From assembly GCA_030849965.1 (NCBI GenBank), contig JAVDKL010000002.1, positions 1-64,000 of the forward strand: DNA of 64,000 bases, read 5' to 3'. A model generated the notes under the pieces. It was not told where the DNA came from. It searched no databases and saw nothing but the letters and a program-made list of their open reading frames with translations. The DNA comes from Schauerella fraxinea. Its GTDB lineage: Bacteria > Pseudomonadota > Gammaproteobacteria > Burkholderiales > Burkholderiaceae_B. Shown one piece after another: positions 49,479-58,497 of the stretch; position 1 is the first letter of the stretch; every line of letters begins with the position of its first letter. Both the position numbers and the translations under genes were made by a program.

Positions 49479-50336
49479 ATGACCCAGACGCAAGAGACGC
49501 ACACGATGGCGCACCACAAGCAACCGCTCGCCGGCTATCAGGCGCGGACGTTTTTGTGGGCGGTGTCGGCCGACGGCAAAGTGGCCACGATCACGCTCAA
49601 TCGGCCCGAGCGCAAGAATCCGCTCACGTTCGAGTCGTACGCCGAGTTGCGCGATCTGTTTCGCAGTCTCGTCTACGCCACCGACATCAAGGTGGTGGTG
49701 CTGGCGGGCGCGGGCGGCAACTTCTGCTCCGGGGGCGATGTGCACGAGATCATCGGCCCGCTCACGCGCATGACGATGCCCGAACTGCTCGATTTCACGC
49801 GCATGACCGGCGATCTGGTCAAGGCGATGCGGGCGTGCCCGCAGCCCATCGTGGCCGCCGTGGACGGCATCTGCGCGGGCGCCGGCGCGATGCTGGCGCT
49901 GGGGTCGGACCTGCGCATCGGCGCCACCGATGCCCGCACGGCGTTTCTCTTCACGCGAGTGGGTTTGGCGGGTGCCGACATGGGCGCATGCACGTTGCTG
50001 CCGCGCATGATCGGCCAGGGCCGCGCGTCCGAGCTGCTGTATACCGGCCGCGCGATGACGGCCGACGAAGGGCTGGCCTGGGGCTTCTTCAATCAGGTGC
50101 TGCCGCACGCCAACGTGCTGGGCGCCGCGCACACCTTGGCAGCGTCGATCGCCGCCGGCCCCACCTTCGCGCATGGCGTGACCAAGAAACTGCTGCATCA
50201 GGAATGGTCCATGGGCGTGGACGAGGCGATCGAAGCCGAGGCCGAAGCGCAGGCCATCTGCATGCAAACGCGCGACTTTCATCGGGCCTATGAGGCCTTC
50301 GTCGCCAAGCGCAAGCCCGTCTTCGAAGGAAACTGA
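49479..50336 (+). CDS. Enoyl-CoA hydratase/isomerase family protein
   Basis: A 285-residue crotonase-fold enzyme. The oxyanion-hole segments are [18 protein letters not shown] and [22 protein letters not shown]; a catalytic acid may be in [19 protein letters not shown]. It probably hydrates or opens the unsaturated ring CoA ester after ring reduction. The ATG at 49479 is chosen because GAGGA (49466-49470) precedes it; an earlier in-frame start would overlap the spacer. Confidence 0.87.
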   Translation: MTQTQETHTMAHHKQPLAGYQARTFLWAVSADGKVATITLNRPERKNPLTFESYAELRDLFRSLVYATDIKVVVLAGAGGNFCSGGDVHEIIGPLTRMTMPELLDFTRMTGDLVKAMRACPQPIVAAVDGICAGAGAMLALGSDLRIGATDARTAFLFTRVGLAGADMGACTLLPRMIGQGRASELLYTGRAMTADEGLAWGFFNQVLPHANVLGAAHTLAASIAAGPTFAHGVTKKLLHQEWSMGVDEAIEAEAEAQAICMQTRDFHRAYEAFVAKRKPVFEGN

Positions 50337-50338
50337 TC

Positions 50339-51508
50339 ATGGCCGATACCACCTGGCAGGACTGGCCTTTTTTCGACGACCGCCATCGCAGTGTGGCGCG
50401 TGAGCTCGATACGTGGGCCGGGCACGCGCTCGCCCATGTGAACCATCGCGATACCGATCAGGCGTGCCGCGATCTGGTGCGCTCGTTGGGCGATGCCGGG
50501 TGGCTGCGTTATGCCGTGGCGGCCGGCCCCGGCGGCGCGTGGGGCGGTGCACTGGGTGCGATCGACTCGCGCATGGTGTGCATCCTGCGCGAAACGCTGG
50601 CACGGCACGATGGCTTGGCCGACTTCGCCTTCGCCATGCAAGGGTTGGGCAGCGGCGCCATTTCCCTGGGCGGGTCAGATGCGTTGCGCGAGGCGTATCT
50701 GCCACGCGTGGCGCGCGGTGACGCCATCGCCGCCTTTGCCTTGTCCGAACCCGAAGCGGGTTCCGATGTGGCCGCGCTCAGTTGCGCGGCTCGCCTGGAC
50801 GGCGATCACTACGTGCTCGATGGCGACAAAACCTGGATTTCCAACGGCGGCATCGCCGACTTCTATTGCGTGTTTGCCCGCACCGGCGAAGCCCCCGGCG
50901 CCCGCGGCATCAGCGCCTTCGTAGTCGACGCCGATACGGCGGGCCTGGACGCTTCCGAACGCATCGACGTGATCGCGCCGCATCCCCTGGCCACGCTGAA
51001 GTTTCGCAACTGCCGCGTACCCAAGACGCATCTGCTGGGCGACGCGGGGCAGGGCTTCAAGTTGGCGATGATGACCTTGGACATCTTCCGTGCGTCGGTA
51101 GCCGCCGCGGCATTGGGTTTTGCGCGGCGCGCGTTGGACGAATCGGTGGGCCGGGCGCGGTCGCGCCGCATGTTCGGTCAAACGCTGGGCGATCTGCAAC
51201 TGACGCAGGCCGCACTGGGCGACATGGCCACGGCCGTCGACGCCTCGGCGTTGCTCACCTACCGCGCGGCCTGGATGCGCGACGTGCAAGGTGTGCGCAC
51301 CACGCGCGAAGCGGCGATGGCCAAGATGACGGCCACCGAATCGGCGCAACAGGTGATCGATCGCGCGGTGCAATTGTTTGGCGGTGCCGGTGTGGTGAGC
51401 GGCGCCATCGTGGAAAGACTTTATCGGGAAATCCGGTCGCTGCGCATTTACGAAGGCGCGACCGAGGTGCAGAAACTCATCATCGCACGCGAGCTACTCA
51501 AGAACTGA
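50339..51508 (+). CDS. Acyl-CoA dehydrogenase
   Basis: A 389-residue FAD acyl-CoA dehydrogenase. [15 protein letters not shown] and [17 protein letters not shown] are the FAD-binding middle-domain motifs; the C-terminal helical domain has [52 protein letters not shown]. The usual catalytic Glu region IYEGATEVQ is present. Presumed beta-oxidation-type step on the alicyclic or opened CoA intermediate. It starts two bases after the hydratase gene. Confidence 0.9.
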   Translation: MADTTWQDWPFFDDRHRSVARELDTWAGHALAHVNHRDTDQACRDLVRSLGDAGWLRYAVAAGPGGAWGGALGAIDSRMVCILRETLARHDGLADFAFAMQGLGSGAISLGGSDALREAYLPRVARGDAIAAFALSEPEAGSDVAALSCAARLDGDHYVLDGDKTWISNGGIADFYCVFARTGEAPGARGISAFVVDADTAGLDASERIDVIAPHPLATLKFRNCRVPKTHLLGDAGQGFKLAMMTLDIFRASVAAAALGFARRALDESVGRARSRRMFGQTLGDLQLTQAALGDMATAVDASALLTYRAAWMRDVQGVRTTREAAMAKMTATESAQQVIDRAVQLFGGAGVVSGAIVERLYREIRSLRIYEGATEVQKLIIARELLKN

Positions 51509-51544
51509 CGCGCATGAACGCGTCGTCTATACAAGGGGTTTGTC

Positions 51545-53197
51545 ATGGCTGTTTCCGCTCATCAAGATACGTTTGCCAGAGATCACTTGCCGGATCGCGG
51601 CGATTGGCCCGAGCTGTTGCTGGATAGCCCGGATGTGGCTTATCCCGAGCGCATGAACTGCGCGGCAGAGCTCGTCGACAGCATGGTGGCGCACGGCAAT
51701 GGCGCGCGGGTGGCGTTGCGCTGGGTGGATGCGGGCCAGAAGAAGGCGATGACGTATGCCGAACTCAAGGCCCTCACCAACCGCATCGCGCATGTGCTGG
51801 TGGGTCCGATGGGCCTGGTGCCCGGCAACCGCGTGCTCTTGCGTGGCCCCAATAACCCCATGATGGCGGCGGCCTGGCTGGGCGCGATCAAGGCGGGCAT
51901 GGTCACCGTGCCGACGATGCCGTTGTTGCGCGCCAAAGAGCTCAAGCAGATCATCGACAAGGCCGAGATCCAGGCCGTGCTGTGCGATGCTTCGCTGCAA
52001 AACGAAGCCTTTTTTTGCCGCGACGCGGCGCACGAATATCATTGCCCGCAGCTCGCGCAACTGGTGTTGTTCAACGATAGCGGTCCGGACGCACTGGACA
52101 CATTGGCCGCAGCGCAATCGGACGACTTCACGCCCTGCGATACGGCAGCCGACGATGTGTGCCTCATTGCGTTTACGAGCGGCACCACGGGCAAGCCCAA
52201 GGGCTGCATGCACTTTCATCGTGACGTATTGGCGATGTGCGATCTGTTTCCCAAACACGTGATCGGTATGGGCCCGGACGACATCGTGTGCGGCACGCCA
52301 CCGATGGCGTTCACGTTTGGTTTGGGCGGGCTGCTGTGCTTTCCGCTGCGCGTGGGCGCATCGGCCATCTTGTCGGAGAAACTTGCGCCGGCGAGCTTGC
52401 TGCAAACGATTCAGGATTTCCGCGCGACGATCGTATTTACCGCGCCCACGTTCTATCGCCAGATGGCGGGGCTGGTGGATCACTACGATCTGTCGTCATT
52501 GAAGAAAAGCGTGTCGGCCGGTGAAGCCTTGCCCGACGCCACGCGGCAGTTGTGGAAAGCGGCCAGCGGCATCGAGATGATCGACGGCATCGGCGGCACC
52601 GAGATGATCCATGTGTTCGTCTCATGCAATGAGGCCGAAGTGCGGCGCGGCGCGATCGGTAAGGTGGTGCCCGGATACATTGCGCAAGTGGTCGACGACG
52701 ATATGCAGCCCGTGCCGCACGGCACGCCGGGCCGCCTGGCGATCAAAGGCCCTACCGGTTGCCGTTATCTGGATGACGATCGCCAACGCAAATTCGTGCG
52801 CGACGGCTGGAACCTGCCGGGCGACACCTTCGTGCAGGATGCCGATGGTTATCTGTACTACCAGGCGCGCAATGACGACATGATCATTTCGGCCGGCTAC
52901 AACATCGCCGGCCCCGAAGTGGAAGACGCGCTGTTGCGCCATCCCACCGTGGCCGAGTGCGGCGTGGTGGGCCTGCCAGACGAAGAACGCGGTCAGGTGG
53001 TGAAGGCGTTCGTGGTGCTCAAGCCCGGCATCGATGGCGATGCGGCCTTGGTCAAGACGCTGCAGGACTTCGTCAAGGCCGAGATCGCGCCCTACAAGTA
53101 TCCGCGCGCCATTGCGTTCGTGGACGCGTTGCCGCGTACCGAAACCGGCAAGCTGCAACGCTTTACGTTGCGCCAGACGGCGATGGCGTCGGCATGA
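51545..53197 (+). CDS. Aryl-CoA ligase, 2-aminobenzoate-CoA ligase type
   Basis: A 550-residue AMP-forming ligase. The P-loop is TSGTTGKPKG (211-220), DGIGGTEMIHVFVS is the A5 region typical of benzoate/2-aminobenzoate ligases, and the A8-A10 motifs are GDTFVQDADGYLYYQARNDDMIISAGYNIAGPEVE and RTETGKLQRF. It activates the aromatic acid to its CoA thioester, the first step of the pathway, which commits this operon to CoA-bound chemistry. The N-terminus TFARDHLP matches 2-aminobenzoate-CoA ligases as I recall them. Confidence 0.88.
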   Translation: MAVSAHQDTFARDHLPDRGDWPELLLDSPDVAYPERMNCAAELVDSMVAHGNGARVALRWVDAGQKKAMTYAELKALTNRIAHVLVGPMGLVPGNRVLLRGPNNPMMAAAWLGAIKAGMVTVPTMPLLRAKELKQIIDKAEIQAVLCDASLQNEAFFCRDAAHEYHCPQLAQLVLFNDSGPDALDTLAAAQSDDFTPCDTAADDVCLIAFTSGTTGKPKGCMHFHRDVLAMCDLFPKHVIGMGPDDIVCGTPPMAFTFGLGGLLCFPLRVGASAILSEKLAPASLLQTIQDFRATIVFTAPTFYRQMAGLVDHYDLSSLKKSVSAGEALPDATRQLWKAASGIEMIDGIGGTEMIHVFVSCNEAEVRRGAIGKVVPGYIAQVVDDDMQPVPHGTPGRLAIKGPTGCRYLDDDRQRKFVRDGWNLPGDTFVQDADGYLYYQARNDDMIISAGYNIAGPEVEDALLRHPTVAECGVVGLPDEERGQVVKAFVVLKPGIDGDAALVKTLQDFVKAEIAPYKYPRAIAFVDALPRTETGKLQRFTLRQTAMASA

Positions 53198-53250
53198 ACT
53201 CAGTCACCATCGCCGCCTTCGATTTCGGCATGACGGAGGCCTCGGCATGA
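53194..53250 (+). CDS. Possible 18-residue coupling peptide
   Basis: An ATG overlapping the ligase stop (ATGA) opens an 18-codon frame whose own stop overlaps the thioesterase ATG (ATGA). The frame contains the thioesterase ribosome binding site. It may only serve translational coupling; a functional peptide is not claimed. Confidence 0.2.
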   Translation: MNSVTIAAFDFGMTEASA

Positions 53251-53708
53251 GTCATTCACCGTTTACCGCTGAGATGACGGTGGCGTTTCGCCATTGCGAT
53301 CCTGCGGGCATCGTGTTCTATCCGCGTTACTTCGAAATGATCAACGATTTCGTCGAAGCGTTTTTCGATCGCGGCCTGGGCGCCTCGTTTCATGCCTTGC
53401 ATGTGGGCCGCAAGATCGGCACACCGCTGGCCTCGGTGCACTGCGACTTCAAGGCACCCAGCCGGTGGAACGATGTGCTGCATCAATCGATGACGGTGAC
53501 CAGCATCGGCGGTGCGGCCATCGGATTGAAGGTGCGCTTTGCATCGCCCGAGGGCCAGACGCGGCTCGAGGCGCAACTCACCATCGTGACGATCGATCTG
53601 GAAACGATGCGCTCCATTCGCTTGCCGGAAGATGTGCGGCAAGCCCTTACCCCATTTGTCGAGCCGGGTGCGGATGCGATGGCATCCGTGGCGGCCGGCG
53701 GCTTTTAA
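53247..53708 (+). CDS. 4-hydroxybenzoyl-CoA thioesterase-family protein
   Basis: A 153-residue hotdog-fold thioesterase. The motif FRHCDPAGIVFYPRYFE holds the catalytic Asp18 of the 4HBT/YbgC class. It would hydrolyse an aryl-CoA or stalled CoA intermediate, possibly a safety valve for the CoA pool, or a true pathway step. Start chosen by GGAGG (53235-53239), seven bases before the ATG. Confidence 0.88.
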   Translation: MSHSPFTAEMTVAFRHCDPAGIVFYPRYFEMINDFVEAFFDRGLGASFHALHVGRKIGTPLASVHCDFKAPSRWNDVLHQSMTVTSIGGAAIGLKVRFASPEGQTRLEAQLTIVTIDLETMRSIRLPEDVRQALTPFVEPGADAMASVAAGGF

Positions 53709-53718
53709 CGGAACTCCT

Positions 53719-54147
53719 ATGATGAAACTGCAACCCCCCGATTGGCTGGCGCCGCGAGGCTATGCCAACGGGATCGCGACCGACATGACTGTGGGTTCGC
53801 GCCTGATTTTCGTCGGCGGCCAGATCGGTTGGAACGGGCAACAGCAATTCGAAAGCGATGACTTTGCCGAACAGACGCGTCAGACCCTGCAAAATATCGT
53901 CGATATTCTGGCGGTCGGCGGCGCGCGGCCTGAGCACATTACGCGCATGACGTGGTACGTGAAGGACAAGGAAGAGTACGTGAACGCGTACCCCGAGATC
54001 GGCAAGCACTACCGCGCGCTCTTGGGCAAGCATTTCCCGGCGATGACGGCCGTGGAAGTGGCCGATCTGATCGAAGACCGCGCGCGGGTCGAGATCGAAG
54101 TCACTGCCGTGGTGCCGCCCGCCAATCATCAGGGCGGCGACGCGTAA
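53719..54147 (+). CDS. RidA-family enamine/imine deaminase
   Basis: A 142-residue protein of the RidA/YjgF family. GSRLIFVGGQIGWNG, ILAVGGARPEHITRMTWYV and the C-terminal DRARVEIEVTAVV are the family blocks; Arg123 aligns with the active-site Arg of E. coli RidA, so hydrolysis of an imine or enamine is possible. This fits a 2-aminobenzoyl-CoA pathway, where the reduced ring carries an enamine nitrogen that must be lost as ammonia. Last gene of the operon, ten bases after the thioesterase. Confidence 0.88.
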   Translation: MMKLQPPDWLAPRGYANGIATDMTVGSRLIFVGGQIGWNGQQQFESDDFAEQTRQTLQNIVDILAVGGARPEHITRMTWYVKDKEEYVNAYPEIGKHYRALLGKHFPAMTAVEVADLIEDRARVEIEVTAVVPPANHQGGDA

Positions 54148-54230
54148 TCGCAGGCGGCAGAAGCGGCCCGGCGCAAACACGCCGCGTCGGCGCTGGCGGC
54201 CTCGAGGTCGCACCGCAGAAAGTGCCGTGC

Positions 54231-54270
54231 AAAACGAAGGCGCCGCAACCTCATCGAGGACTGCGGCGCC
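54231..54270 (-). terminator. Rho-independent terminator of hemL
   Basis: GGCGCCGCA (54239-54247) pairs with TGCGGCGCC (54262-54270). On the minus strand the stem is followed by TTCGTTTT (complement of 54231-54238). The hairpin also lies downstream of ridA on the plus strand. Confidence 0.65.
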
Positions 54271-54306
54271 GGTGTTGCATTCGCCTTGCGGCGTGCCCCG
54301 TCTGCG

Positions 54307-55593
54307 TCAGGCTTTCTTCATTTTCGCGAAGACGCGCGTTGCGGCGGCCAGCGTTTCTTCGATCACGCTGTCGTCGTGCGTGGCCGACACGAAGCCGGCT
54401 TCGAATGCCGACGGGGCGAAGTGCACGCCTTCATCCAGCATGCCGTGGAAGAAGTGCTTGAACGCTTCCACATCGCAAGCCGAGACTTGCGTGAAGGTGG
54501 TGGGCACATTCTCGGTGAAGTAAATGCCGAACATGCCGCCCACGCTATCGGCGCACATCACGATGTCGGCATCGCGCGCGGCTGCCTGCAGTCCATGGGC
54601 GAGCTTTGCGGTCTGAGCCGAAAGATGTTCGTAGAAGCCCGGTTCGGCCAGCAGGCGCAGCGTTTCGAGGCCCGCCGCCACAGCGACCGGATTGCCCGAG
54701 AGCGTGCCCGCTTGATATACGGTGCCCAGGGGGGCGATATGCGCCATGACATCCGCGCGGCCGCCGAAGGCACCCACGGGCATCCCGCCGCCGATGACTT
54801 TCGCCAACGTGGTGATGTCGGGCGTGACGCCCGAGCGGCCTTGCACGCCTTGCGGGCCCACGCGGAAGCCCGTCATCACTTCGTCGAAAATCAGCAGCGC
54901 ACCGTACTGTGTGCACAGTGTGCGCAGCCCTTCGAGGAAGCCCGCGATCGGCTGTATGAGGTTCATGTTGCCGGCGATGGGCTCGACGATGATGCAGGCG
55001 ATCTCTTGGCCGTATTCGATAAACGCTTGCTCCACCGCGGGCAAATCGTTGTAGTCGAGCACGATGGTGTGCGCGACGAACTCGGTGGGCACGCCCGACG
55101 ACGTCGGATTGCCGAACGTGAGCAGGCCGGAACCGGCTTTGACCAGCAGACTATCGGCGTGGCCGTGATAGCAGCCTTCGAACTTGATGATCTTGGTGCG
55201 GCCGGTGGCGCCGCGCGCCAGGCGGATGGCCGACATCGTGGCTTCCGTGCCCGAGCTCACCAGACGCACTTTGTCCATCGAGGGCAGGCGGGCGACCAGC
55301 GTTTCGGCGAGGGTCACTTCAGCCTCGGTAGGCGCGCCAAACGACAGGCCATGCACGGCGGCTTCCTGCACCGCGCGCACCACGTCGGGATGGGCATGGC
55401 CCAGAATGGCCGGGCCCCACGAGCCGACGTAATCGATATAGCGCTTGCCTTCGGCATCCCAGATATGGGGGCCTTGCGCGCGGGCGATAAAGCGCGGCGT
55501 GCCGCCGACGGACTTGAAAGCGCGCACGGGCGAGTTGACGCCGCCGGGAATGGTCAGGCAGGCGCGTTCGAACAGTTCAACGTTGGTAGGCAT
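54307..55593 (-). CDS. hemL: Glutamate-1-semialdehyde 2,1-aminomutase
   Basis: A 428-residue PLP enzyme making 5-aminolevulinate for tetrapyrroles by the C5 pathway. Typical blocks: [68 protein letters not shown] and the PLP lysine in [18 protein letters not shown]. Length matches the family (about 427). Third gene of the minus-strand group thiD-thiE-hemL, 21 bases after thiE. Confidence 0.96.
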   Translation of the reverse strand: MPTNVELFERACLTIPGGVNSPVRAFKSVGGTPRFIARAQGPHIWDAEGKRYIDYVGSWGPAILGHAHPDVVRAVQEAAVHGLSFGAPTEAEVTLAETLVARLPSMDKVRLVSSGTEATMSAIRLARGATGRTKIIKFEGCYHGHADSLLVKAGSGLLTFGNPTSSGVPTEFVAHTIVLDYNDLPAVEQAFIEYGQEIACIIVEPIAGNMNLIQPIAGFLEGLRTLCTQYGALLIFDEVMTGFRVGPQGVQGRSGVTPDITTLAKVIGGGMPVGAFGGRADVMAHIAPLGTVYQAGTLSGNPVAVAAGLETLRLLAEPGFYEHLSAQTAKLAHGLQAAARDADIVMCADSVGGMFGIYFTENVPTTFTQVSACDVEAFKHFFHGMLDEGVHFAPSAFEAGFVSATHDDSVIEETLAAATRVFAKMKKA

Positions 55594-55614
55594 AGGGCAG
55601 TCAGCTTCTGAAGG

Positions 55615-56289
55615 TTAAGCGCAGGCCGCGGCCAATCGGCGCGCGGCGGCGGTGATGTCGGGCGCATCGAACAGGCCGGTGATGACGGCCAGCGCATCGG
55701 CGCCGGCGGCAGCCACCGGCGCGGCGTTGTCGGGCGTGATGCCACCGATGGCGACCACGGCGGGACGCAGCGCGGGGAGATGCGCGACCAGGCTGCGCGC
55801 CTGACGGAGGAGGTCGAGCGTGGCGCGCGGCGCGCCCGGCTTGACGGTGGAGGAGTAGACCGCGCCGAAAGCGATGTAATCGGCGCCGGCCACGAGGAGG
55901 GCACGCGCACGATCGAGATCGTCGTAGCACGAGACGCCCACGATGGCCTCGGGTCCGAGCGCTGTGCGTGCCGCCTCGATGTCGCCATCGTCGCGGCCCA
56001 GATGCACGCCGTCGGCGCCCACGGCCAGGGCAATCGCCCATTCGTCATTGACGAGATACACCACGTCCAATTCGGTGCATACGGCGCGCAGTGCTTGCGC
56101 CTGTGCCATGCGCAGCGCGCGGTCGGGGTGCTTGCTGCGGTACTGCAACGAACGCATGCCACCGGCGGCTGCGGCGCGCACCGCGGCGACGAGGCGGTCG
56201 GTATCTTCCCAGCCCGGCGTGACGCCGTACAACCCCGCAGGAAAACGCAGGGGTGTGGCGCGGTCGGACGGTAGCAGTTGTTCGGTCAT
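55615..56289 (-). CDS. thiE: Thiamine-phosphate synthase
   Basis: A 224-residue TIM-barrel enzyme joining HMP-PP and thiazole phosphate to thiamine phosphate. LYGVTPGWEDTDRL, LQYRSKHPDRALRMAQA (pyrophosphate site), LVNDEWAIALAVGADGVHLGRDD, VGVSCYDDLDRA and AIGGITPDNAAPVAAAGADALAVITGLF are the expected blocks. It overlaps the upstream kinase gene by ATGA. Confidence 0.93.
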   Translation of the reverse strand: MTEQLLPSDRATPLRFPAGLYGVTPGWEDTDRLVAAVRAAAAGGMRSLQYRSKHPDRALRMAQAQALRAVCTELDVVYLVNDEWAIALAVGADGVHLGRDDGDIEAARTALGPEAIVGVSCYDDLDRARALLVAGADYIAFGAVYSSTVKPGAPRATLDLLRQARSLVAHLPALRPAVVAIGGITPDNAAPVAAAGADALAVITGLFDAPDITAAARRLAAACA

Positions 56290-57113
56290 TCAGGCGTTCC
56301 GGGTTCGGTGTCGCTCAGGCGATTGGGCACGCGGTGCCCCATGCCCGGCAGAAAGCTGATGCCGATTGTGCGGTCGGCATAGGCAATCGCGCGCTCGACC
56401 GCTTGCGACATTTCGTCGCCGTGCGCCAGGCGGGCGGTGAGGGCGGCTGCGAGTACGCCACCCACGTCGGCATTGCGCTCGGGCGGCAATTGCCAGGCCC
56501 AGGTGTGCGTCTGGCCGTCCGGGCCGATCAGCGTGTGGGCGCGATGGCCCGGCCGCTGCTGGGTGCCCAGCGCCAGTACCCAGTCGGCGCCCGCTGCCTG
56601 CAAGGCGTGCATGGGCGTCGCGAGATCCGATGCATCGATATGGCCGTCGGCGATCCATTGATTGAGGCGGATCGACTCGATCACCACCACATCGGCTTGC
56701 GGCAAGAGCAACTCGAGCGTGGCGGCCAGCAGATCCTCGGCATCGTCCTGGCTGGCGGCGTCCACGGGCAGCGGCATGCGGTGGCCCAGATGCAGCACCA
56801 GCGGCACCTGGCTGTAGTCGGCGGCGACCTGCGCAATCGCGCTGGCGGTCTCAGTGGTATAAACGCCACCCACCTTGATCGCTTGTACCGACATGTCTTC
56901 GAGCAGGCAACGCGCCTGATCGTCGAGAAAGTCGGGGGCGACGGGCTGAACATCTTCGGTGGCGGCAGTGTCCTGCACAGTAAGGGCGGTCACGGCTACT
57001 AGGCTATGGCACCCCAGTTGCGCAGTGGTGACGGCGTCCGCAGGGATGCCGTCCGACCCGGAGGGGTCCACAGGGCCGAAGATCAATGCAAGGGGAGGAG
57101 TGGCGGAAGTCAC
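56286..57113 (-). CDS. thiD: ThiD-like hydroxymethylpyrimidine kinase, divergent
   Basis: A 275-residue ribokinase-fold protein. The N-terminus DPSGSDGIPADAVTTAQLGCH and VTALTVQDT match HMP/HMP-P kinases, and position next to thiE fits thiamine pyrimidine synthesis. The usual C-terminal anion-hole motif (HGTGCTLSAAIAA in canonical ThiD) reads NADVGGVLAAALTA here: the catalytic cysteine and the GTGC turn are absent. Activity is therefore uncertain; variants of this kind occur in related betaproteobacteria as far as I recall. First gene of the minus-strand group; divergent from rubredoxin. Confidence 0.75.
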   Translation of the reverse strand: MTSATPPLALIFGPVDPSGSDGIPADAVTTAQLGCHSLVAVTALTVQDTAATEDVQPVAPDFLDDQARCLLEDMSVQAIKVGGVYTTETASAIAQVAADYSQVPLVLHLGHRMPLPVDAASQDDAEDLLAATLELLLPQADVVVIESIRLNQWIADGHIDASDLATPMHALQAAGADWVLALGTQQRPGHRAHTLIGPDGQTHTWAWQLPPERNADVGGVLAAALTARLAHGDEMSQAVERAIAYADRTIGISFLPGMGHRVPNRLSDTEPGTPE

Positions 57114-57274
57114 GGCGAATGCGAAGTGGGAATGTCTTGATCTACGGCAAGACGCCGCAGGTAATCAGGACATCCCCTATTGGGTTTCGGTAAGATTGCC
57201 CCCATTCTAAATGATCGGCCCCGGGATCGTGCCGCGCGCGGCGGTATGAACCGATTTGAACGCTAGAGAGAACT

Positions 57275-57439
57275 ATGCAAACGTGGATGTGTCTGATTTG
57301 TGGTTGGGTGTATGACGAAGAGGCTGGATTGCCGGATGAGGGCATTGCCCCCGGTACCCGCTGGGCTGACGTCCCGCCCAATTGGGTCTGTCCTGAGTGC
57401 GGCGCGCGCAAGGAAGACTTTGAATTGATGGAAATTTGA
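57275..57439 (+). CDS. rubA: Rubredoxin
   Basis: A 54-residue iron-sulfur-type electron carrier with one iron in four cysteines. The two knuckles are CLICGWVYDE and CPECGARK, with the usual PGTRWADVPPNW between. The length is typical. The ribosome binding site is GAGAGA. Electron partners are not encoded next to it; the gene lies between the thiamine/heme group (divergent) and yqgE. Confidence 0.93.
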   Translation: MQTWMCLICGWVYDEEAGLPDEGIAPGTRWADVPPNWVCPECGARKEDFELMEI

Positions 57440-57497
57440 TCGCGGGCGCGGAAATTGCCTTCTGCGCCATGCTACTACCGCTGTCGTAGAGGTTGCC

Positions 57498-58088
57498 ATG
57501 ACCGAACAACGCACCACCGAAGACACCACTGCCCTGCCCATCGATCTGTCGAATCAGTTTTTGATGGCGATGCCGGGGATGGTCGAGGGCAGTTTGTCCG
57601 GAACTGTTATCTATGTCTGCGAGCACACGCCCAAGGGCGCTTTGGGGCTGGTGATCAACCGGCCAACCGATCTCACCCTGGGCACGCTGTTCGAGCGCAT
57701 CGATCTCGAACTTGAGATTGCCCCGGTCAAGGATTCGCCGGTATTTTTTGGCGGGCCGGTGCAAACCGACCGCGGCTTCGTGCTGCATGCCCCCGCCGGC
57801 GACTACAGCTCGAGCATCAAGCTGGGCGATCTGGCGTTGACCACGTCGCGCGACGTGCTGCAGGCCGTGGCCGATGGCAGCGGGCCGGCGCGCATGCTCG
57901 TCACCCTCGGTTATGCCGGGTGGGGCGCCGGGCAGCTCGAGAACGAAATGGCCCAGAACGCCTGGTTGAACGTCTCCGCCAATCTGCACATCATTTTCGA
58001 TGTGCCGCCCGACGAACGTTATCCCGCCGCGCTCAAGCTGCTGGGCTTCGATCCCGTGATGTTGACGGGTGACGCGGGCCATGCCTGA
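57498..58088 (+). CDS. yqgE: YqgE/AlgH family protein
   Basis: A 196-residue protein of the DUF179 family. NQFLMAMPGMVEGSLSGTVIYVCEHTPKGALGLVINRP, VFFGGPVQTDRGFVLH and GYAGWGAGQLENEMAQNAWL are signature segments. Cytosolic; function unknown. As in many proteobacteria it precedes ruvX, here with an eight-base overlap. Confidence 0.93.
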   Translation: MTEQRTTEDTTALPIDLSNQFLMAMPGMVEGSLSGTVIYVCEHTPKGALGLVINRPTDLTLGTLFERIDLELEIAPVKDSPVFFGGPVQTDRGFVLHAPAGDYSSSIKLGDLALTTSRDVLQAVADGSGPARMLVTLGYAGWGAGQLENEMAQNAWLNVSANLHIIFDVPPDERYPAALKLLGFDPVMLTGDAGHA

Positions 58089-58482
58089 AGAAACGTTGCT
58101 GGCGTTCGACTACGGCGAAACCAAAATCGGCGTGGCGATCGGCAATACGCTCACCACGCACGCCCGCCCACTCGAGATCATCAAGGGCGAGGCGCAAGCA
58201 CCGCGATTCGCGCGCATCGAACAACTGCTGGCCGAGTGGCAACCCCAACGGATCGTGGTCGGCCTGCCGCTTACGACTGACGGCGAAGAACAACCTGCAT
58301 CCAAGCGCGCCCGGCGGTTCGGCAACCAACTGCATGGGCGCTACGGCCTGGCAGTGGTACTGGTGGATGAACGCGGCTCCAGCATGGAAGCCCAGTCGAT
58401 ATTAGGCAATCACGCACCAGACGATGCCGTGGCAGCGGCTATTATTCTGCAACGCTACTTCGACTCACTGCCCGCCGCCTAG
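58081..58482 (+). CDS. ruvX: Putative Holliday junction resolvase / pre-16S rRNA nuclease
   Basis: A 133-residue RNase H-fold protein (YqgF). LLAFDYGETKIGVAIGN holds the first catalytic Asp; IVVGLPLTTDGEEQ, VVLVDERGSSMEAQ and HAPDDAVAAAIILQRYF follow. E. coli YqgF processes the 16S rRNA 5' end. The ATG at 58081 matches the family length; an earlier GTG at 58069 is in frame. Confidence 0.92.
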   Translation: MPEETLLAFDYGETKIGVAIGNTLTTHARPLEIIKGEAQAPRFARIEQLLAEWQPQRIVVGLPLTTDGEEQPASKRARRFGNQLHGRYGLAVVLVDERGSSMEAQSILGNHAPDDAVAAAIILQRYFDSLPAA

Positions 58483-58497
58483 GCACCCGCTGTCCGC

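Noticed and set aside
46213-54147. A salicylate (salicylyl-CoA) pathway as the main reading of the operon.
   Set aside because: The enzyme names allow it, but the ligase resembles 2-aminobenzoate-CoA ligases and RidA fits an amino-bearing intermediate, so anthranilate is preferred; salicylate is not excluded.
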